NCBI GenBank assembly: GCA_018056215.1
Contig: JAGPGB010000032.1
Location: forward strand, 1-10,160
Origin: Bacteroidales bacterium
GTDB taxonomy: Bacteria > Bacteroidota > Bacteroidia > Bacteroidales > DTU049
DNA: 10,160 nt
Direction: 5' to 3'
In this document: piece after piece, positions 6,269-10,160 of the stretch
Position numbering within the stretch: the first letter of the stretch is position 1
Layout: each line of letters begins with the position of its first letter
Position numbers and translations under genes: made by a program
The notes under the pieces: generated by a model
Database searches by the model: none
What the model saw: only the letters and a program-made list of their open reading frames with translations
What the model was told of the DNA's origin: nothing

Positions 6269-8494
6269 ATGAATAATTTATTTGGACTAAGTGAAGAAGA
6301 AAGTAAACATCTAGTAAATAGATATAGATATTTATTGCGTACACTGCGATATAATACTAGCAAAGAAAATAGAGCACTTATTAGAAAAGCCTTTAATCTA
6401 GCTAGCGAGGCTCATAAAGGTATGCGTAGATATAGTGGAGATCCGTATATCTATCATCCACTAGAGGTAGCCATAATATGTTCAGAAGAGATAGGACTAG
6501 GTACTACATCTATTGTTAGTGCTCTATTACACGATGTAGTCGAGGATACAGATTATACATTAGATGATATAAGAAATCATTTCGGCGATAAAATAGCTTC
6601 TATAGTTGATGGATTAACAAAAATCACTGATTTTATCCAATTAGCTGAATCTAATAATAATACTTCTGCTCAAGCTGAGAATTTTAGGAAAATTCTGATA
6701 ACAATGGCTGATGATGTTAGAGTGATTTTGATAAAACTAGCAGATAGACTACATAATATGCGTACTCTAAATTCTATGCCTCCTGATAAGCAACAACGTA
6801 TCTCTGCAGAAACTTCCATTTTATTTGCTCCATTAGCACATAGATTAGGATTGTATAATATTAAAAGTGAATTAGAAGATTTAGCTCTCAAATATAATGA
6901 TCCTGAAATGTACAACTACATTAACTCTAAAATAGAAGAAACTTCTTCTGAACGTGATGCTTTTATTAAAGAATTTCTAAATCCTATCATTGAGAGGCTA
7001 AATCAAACTGATTTAAAATACAAAATCACTTGGCGTACAAAAGCTATATCATCTATTTATCGCAAAATGACTCAGAAACAGCTAAATTTCGAAGATATTT
7101 ATGATGTTTTTGCTATTAGAATAATATTAGATAGTACACCAGAAAATGAAAGAGCAGATTGCTGGCGAGTGTATAGTATAGTTACTGATGTTTATAATAT
7201 GAATCCAGAACGTCTACGCGATTGGATATCTGTGCCTAAAGCTAATGGTTATGAATCTTTACATGTAACGTTAATGAGTAATAAAGGTAGATGGGTAGAG
7301 GTACAGATTAGGTCTGAACGCATGGATGAAATTGCTGAAAAAGGCTATGCTGCTCATTGGAAATATAAAGAAGATAATGGCAAAACGAGTACCTTAGATG
7401 AATGGTTAAATTCTATACGAAATATTTTAGAAAATCCAAATGAAAATGCTTTAGATTTTTTGGATGACCTCAGATTTGCTCTTTTTACTGATGAAATACC
7501 AGTTTTCACTCCTAAAGGTAAACTATTACAATTACCTAAAGGCTCTACAGTTGTTGATTTCGCATATGCTATTCATACAGACTTAGGTGATCATTGCATA
7601 GGTGCTCAGGTAAATCATAAACTAGTGCCAGTAAGTACAATCCTTAAAAGTGGCGACCAAGTAAATATTTTAACAAGTGAAAAAGCTAGCCCTAGTGCAG
7701 ATTGGCTAAATTTTGTAAAAACTACTAAAGCCCATAATGCTATCAAAGCTGCCCTGCATAAAGAAGAGACAGAAATGGCTGAGCATGGCAAAGAAATCAT
7801 CGAGAGAATGTTTACTCAAATAAAAGAAACATATAATGAGAATACGGTCAATAAATTTGCTCATCATTTAGGATATAACAATAATAAACAATTGTACCTG
7901 GCAGCTGCTAAAGGTCAATTAGATGTTAAACAATTGAAACAATTTATACAATCTCAACGTCCATCGACTTTTTCTAGACTTTTCAGGCATTCTTCGACGA
8001 ACAAAAATAGTGATGATAATAGAGATCTCACAGCAATGTCTACTAATGTTGATAATTCAATGTTAGACAATACTCAACAAATTAATTATATCCTGAGTGA
8101 TTGCTGTAATCCTATTATTGGCGACAATCTAATAGGCTTCTTCAGAGATGCCAATACTCTAGAAATTCATAGAACTACTTGTCCAGTTTTCAAAGAAAAA
8201 GCTGCTTTTTTTGGCAATAAGGTAACTAAAGTAAAATGGGAAGAAAATAGACCATTAGAATTCAAAACTAGCATTGGATTAGAAGGTAGTGATAGGAAAG
8301 GCATTGTAAAAGATATTAGCAAGTTGATTTCAGAAGAAATGAATTCTAATATTAGATATTTCTTCTTAGAAGTGACAGAAGGTACTTTCTCTGGTGAGAT
8401 AAAGTTGTATGTAAATAATATAGACCATCTAAAACAATTAATTGAAAAAATCAAAACCATTGATGGTGTGAGCAAAGTATATAGAAAAGAATAA
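6269..8494 (+). CDS. rel: Bifunctional (p)ppGpp synthetase/hydrolase, RelA/SpoT family (long RSH)
   Basis: Makes (p)ppGpp from ATP and GTP/GDP under starvation and degrades it again, controlling the stringent response; cytoplasmic and ribosome-associated. The 741 residues show the full long-RSH order. The N-terminal HD hydrolase has metal ligands H63, H88, D89 and probably D159 (LADRLHN), and catalytic ED at 92-93 in HDVVEDT. The synthetase (about 230-375) has the substrate loop RLRDWISVPKANGYESLH (from 315) and later EVQIRS..AEKGYAAHWKYK. Then come the TGS domain (about 410-472), a helical region (about 480-580), the zinc-finger domain (C612, C613, H634, C638) and the C-terminal ACT domain (about 665-741). 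Both active sites look intact, so it should be bifunctional. The RLRD motif is the bifunctional RxKD type with Arg for Lys, unlike the EFDD type of synthetase-only RelA. It could be the only long RSH in the genome, which this window cannot show. Confidence 0.96.
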   Translation: MNNLFGLSEEESKHLVNRYRYLLRTLRYNTSKENRALIRKAFNLASEAHKGMRRYSGDPYIYHPLEVAIICSEEIGLGTTSIVSALLHDVVEDTDYTLDDIRNHFGDKIASIVDGLTKITDFIQLAESNNNTSAQAENFRKILITMADDVRVILIKLADRLHNMRTLNSMPPDKQQRISAETSILFAPLAHRLGLYNIKSELEDLALKYNDPEMYNYINSKIEETSSERDAFIKEFLNPIIERLNQTDLKYKITWRTKAISSIYRKMTQKQLNFEDIYDVFAIRIILDSTPENERADCWRVYSIVTDVYNMNPERLRDWISVPKANGYESLHVTLMSNKGRWVEVQIRSERMDEIAEKGYAAHWKYKEDNGKTSTLDEWLNSIRNILENPNENALDFLDDLRFALFTDEIPVFTPKGKLLQLPKGSTVVDFAYAIHTDLGDHCIGAQVNHKLVPVSTILKSGDQVNILTSEKASPSADWLNFVKTTKAHNAIKAALHKEETEMAEHGKEIIERMFTQIKETYNENTVNKFAHHLGYNNNKQLYLAAAKGQLDVKQLKQFIQSQRPSTFSRLFRHSSTNKNSDDNRDLTAMSTNVDNSMLDNTQQINYILSDCCNPIIGDNLIGFFRDANTLEIHRTTCPVFKEKAAFFGNKVTKVKWEENRPLEFKTSIGLEGSDRKGIVKDISKLISEEMNSNIRYFFLEVTEGTFSGEIKLYVNNIDHLKQLIEKIKTIDGVSKVYRKE

Positions 8495-8500
8495 TTCTAT

Positions 8501-8533
8501 TCCTTACTATTATTTTTTTTATCCTTACTATTA
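8501..8533. repeat. Short direct repeat between convergent genes
   Basis: TCCTTACTATTA occurs at 8501-8512 and again at 8522-8533 with a 21-bp period. It sits in the 52-bp gap between the rel stop codon and the stop codon of the convergent membrane-protein gene. A run of eight T follows the first copy. I see no proper hairpin terminator for either gene here. Confidence 0.5.
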
Positions 8534-8546
8534 ATTACAGTATTTA

Positions 8547-9185
8547 TTATAAATCAAATTTATACCCTAAAGATATGCTTAACACATAATTATTAGCTTT
8601 GTTATGATCATTGTCTATAGTAGACAGGTTTGCTATTCCCCAGCCATAATTCAAGCCAACGATAAAATTATTAATATCTAGACCTACACCTATATTTAGT
8701 CCATAATCAGTAGATTTCAAATCATCTCCCCAGTCTATATCTCTTCTAGTAGTAGTAGTATAACTGCCTATAGAAGTTTCGGAATAAATTGTACCACCAA
8801 TGCCAAATGCTACATAGGGACCCACATTACAAAATAATTTCACACTACCTAAATCAAAATTAAACTTGGCATTTATAGGTATATCTAAATACAAAGTGGT
8901 AAAACGTAGCTTGAAATTATCTTCGATAATTGAGTAACCACGAGATTGAAAATTTAAACCAGCATCTATTGCAAAAATATCAGAAAAAGAATATTCTAAG
9001 AAAGGATAAACATGGAAACCTGCAAGCATTTTAAAATCATCACTCAAAGTCTCATCATCATTTTTAATTATCATATTAGATAGATTTAGTCCGCCTTTAA
9101 CACCTAAACTTGCATTTTGTGAAAAAGCATTTATCGACAAAATGAAAGTTAAAATAATAACTATAAATAAATTACCCTTTTTCAT
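8547..9185 (-). CDS. PorT-like outer membrane beta-barrel protein, function unknown
   Basis: A 212-residue predicted outer-membrane protein. The N-terminus has two Lys, a hydrophobic stretch and an AFSQ cleavage site (about residue 22-23), a typical Bacteroidota signal peptide. The mature protein opens with LGVKGGLNLSNM, the hallmark first strand of the OMP_b-brl_2/PorT-type family. It continues as alternating amphipathic strands with regular Gly and aromatics (LEYSF, IDAGLNFQSRGYS, VGPYVAFGIGG, YGLNIGVGLDI, FIVGLNYGWGIA) and ends in SISLGYKFDL, a plausible beta-barrel C-terminal strand. Length suits an 8-stranded barrel. Family similarity does not make it the gliding/T9SS protein PorT, and no substrate or partner can be deduced. 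It is convergent with rel and has a TAATTTTG box 12 bases before its ATG. It shares class and orientation with the gene upstream, but a terminator separates them. Confidence 0.85.
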   Translation of the reverse strand: MKKGNLFIVIILTFILSINAFSQNASLGVKGGLNLSNMIIKNDDETLSDDFKMLAGFHVYPFLEYSFSDIFAIDAGLNFQSRGYSIIEDNFKLRFTTLYLDIPINAKFNFDLGSVKLFCNVGPYVAFGIGGTIYSETSIGSYTTTTRRDIDWGDDLKSTDYGLNIGVGLDINNFIVGLNYGWGIANLSTIDNDHNKANNYVLSISLGYKFDL

Positions 9186-9197
9186 AATTTTTTTTTA

Positions 9198-9205
9198 CAA
9201 AATTA
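9198..9205 (-). promoter_or_regulatory. Predicted -7 box of the 212-residue OMP gene
   Basis: Read on the minus strand this is TAATTTTG, an exact TAnnTTTG match with 12 bases to the ATG at 9185. Its -33 region falls within the terminator hairpin of the upstream gene and has no TTG. The same octamer precedes the other membrane-protein gene. Confidence 0.5.
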
Positions 9206-9210
9206 AATAA

Positions 9211-9242
9211 AAAAGAGCAGAATCTGAATATTCTGCTCTTTT
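9211..9242 (-). terminator. Intrinsic terminator of the 284-residue OMP gene
   Basis: A perfect 13-bp inverted repeat (9211-9223 with 9230-9242, arm AAAAGAGCAGAAT) encloses a 6-base loop. On the minus strand it starts 27 bases after the TAG stop of the 284-residue gene and is followed by a T-rich tract (TTTTTTATTTAATTTT, counting the last bases of the stem). It is the only convincing intrinsic terminator in the window. The plus-strand reading also has a short T-run, but no plus-strand gene leads into it. Confidence 0.85.
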
Positions 9243-9269
9243 AAGATATTTTAACAAAAATCTAATCCG

Positions 9270-10124
9270 CTAGAATGAAAATCTAACTCCAATATTAAGA
9301 CCTATACTGCTATAAGGTAAATAATTTTTGAGCTCTTTACTAGGTTCTGCTGATGATGGAGGATTATTATAATCATAAGTAATATCATCGACAAAATCAA
9401 TTTCTTTGTCATCTGTTGTTAAATTTGGTAATTTATCTGCCCCGTTTACAGTGTATTCTGTCATTACACCTTTGGTAGGAGCATAGCTCATACTCACTAA
9501 ATCTAATTCTCCATAAACAGATATTAAATCTGATATGTGATACATGAGTCCAAGTGCTGATGAAAGGCCAAAAGCCATTCCACCATTAAATTTCCACTTT
9601 TCTATTACTTTATCTTCTAATATATTATTTTCATATTCTTCATTTAGATTAGTATAAGTAACAGAGCCAAAGCCTAATATCACACCAAATCTAGCATAAG
9701 GGTCTAGCTTGTCAAAGCCACTAGCTATTATTAATGAAGGATTGATTCTAATTATCTGATTTTTGACAGATATTTTTTCATAATCATAGTAATTAGTGCT
9801 AAAAAAAGTATAATTAGATTTAGATTCTCCTGCATTTTCGTCACCTAATAGATATGAACATTGCAAATCTATACCGATATTACCATTAAACATGTAGCCA
9901 ATGTTTAGTCCAAAATTGGCCCCCTTGCCCAATGAGGTTTTCACATTTTCTATTTTTTCGATATTATTTGTTCTTTCATAATTATTTAATAATGATTGAT
10001 TAGCTATTCCTAGATTGTAGCCACCACCCACATTAATATAAAATTGAGAATAAGCAGCTATACTAAATAAACTAATGAACATACCTAGAGCTACTTTTTT
10101 TGCACCTACATTTAATTTTTTCAT
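9270..10124 (-). CDS. Predicted outer membrane beta-barrel protein, function unknown
   Basis: A 284-residue protein with an N-terminal signal peptide (basic MKKLNVGAKK, hydrophobic core, AYSQ cleavage site near 26-27). The mature part reads as a transmembrane beta-barrel: FYINVGGGYNLGIA, NFGLNIGYMFNGNIGIDLQCSYLLG, PYARFGVILGFGSVTY, SVYGELDLVSMSYAP and a final SSIGLNIGVRFSF ending in Phe, the classic signal recognised by the BAM assembly machinery. Between strands lie long polar, acidic segments (for example DDKEIDFVDDITYDYNNPPS at about 241-260), probably extracellular loops. I do not recognise a named family beyond outer-membrane beta-barrel proteins, and no enzymatic motif is visible. It ends in TAG and is followed by a strong terminator, so it is probably transcribed alone from the TAATTTTG box at the right edge. 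Confidence 0.8.
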   Translation of the reverse strand: MKKLNVGAKKVALGMFISLFSIAAYSQFYINVGGGYNLGIANQSLLNNYERTNNIEKIENVKTSLGKGANFGLNIGYMFNGNIGIDLQCSYLLGDENAGESKSNYTFFSTNYYDYEKISVKNQIIRINPSLIIASGFDKLDPYARFGVILGFGSVTYTNLNEEYENNILEDKVIEKWKFNGGMAFGLSSALGLMYHISDLISVYGELDLVSMSYAPTKGVMTEYTVNGADKLPNLTTDDKEIDFVDDITYDYNNPPSSAEPSKELKNYLPYSSIGLNIGVRFSF

Positions 10125-10152
10125 ATTTTTATGTTTTTATTGGTTTGTTTTG

Positions 10153-10160
10153 CAAAATTA
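10153..10160 (-). promoter_or_regulatory. Predicted -7 box of the 284-residue OMP gene
   Basis: On the minus strand the last eight bases of the window read TAATTTTG, an exact TAnnTTTG match, 28 bases before the ATG at 10124. The predicted leader is about 24 nt. The -33 element would lie outside the window. Confidence 0.5.

Noticed and set aside
8167..8475. 102-codon minus-strand reading frame opposite the end of rel
   Set aside because: Antisense to the conserved zinc-finger and ACT region of rel, with no promoter box or protein family features. The same applies to minus-strand frames at 4596-4787, 6670-6915 and 7615-7800.
8547..10124. The two membrane-protein genes as a single operon or recent tandem duplication
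   Set aside because: A strong terminator and a separate promoter box lie between them, and beyond general beta-barrel character the proteins differ in length and show no obvious alignable sequence.
1..10160. CRISPR array, insertion sequence, phage or defence island
   Set aside because: No regularly spaced repeats, terminal inverted repeats, transposase, integrase or nuclease motifs were seen; gene content and base composition are uniform apart from the first ~40 bases.

Overview
The window looks like chromosome from a low-GC member of the Bacteroidota. Three things point there. The first gene has a Bacteroidota-only type IX secretion (T9SS) C-terminal sorting domain. There are two PorT/OMP-type outer-membrane beta-barrel genes. 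A TAnnTTTG box, the Bacteroidota -7 promoter element, sits just upstream of every apparent transcription unit, and Shine-Dalgarno sequences are essentially absent. I cannot assign the organism more finely than phylum/class level.

Layout, left to right. Positions 1-510 are non-coding and very AT-rich apart from a short GC-rich start; they hold one good promoter. At 511-3969 (+) is a large secreted thermolysin-family (M4) metalloprotease with appended PKD, CUB, PKD and Ig-like modules, an unnamed aromatic-rich module and a T9SS sorting tail. At 4042-5076 (+) is ruvB, the Holliday-junction branch-migration motor, followed 29 nt later by a UDP-glucuronate 4-epimerase-like sugar-nucleotide epimerase (5106-6155, +), probably on the same transcript. 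At 6269-8494 (+) is a full-length bifunctional RelA/SpoT (Rel) alarmone synthetase/hydrolase with its own promoter almost touching the start codon. Convergent to it are two minus-strand genes for predicted outer-membrane beta-barrel proteins (8547-9185 and 9270-10124). They are separated by a 13-bp-stem terminator whose T-tract runs into the promoter of the downstream gene.

The genes do not form one pathway. They mix housekeeping (ruvB, rel), cell-surface polysaccharide precursor synthesis (the epimerase), secreted proteolysis, and two outer-membrane proteins of unknown role. I found no phage, transposon, CRISPR, tRNA or rRNA signal, and I do not see a convincing undescribed multi-gene system. 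The items most worth a second look are the unnamed module in the protease, the consistent promoter architecture with a nearly leaderless rel mRNA, and the terminator-promoter overlap between the two membrane-protein genes.
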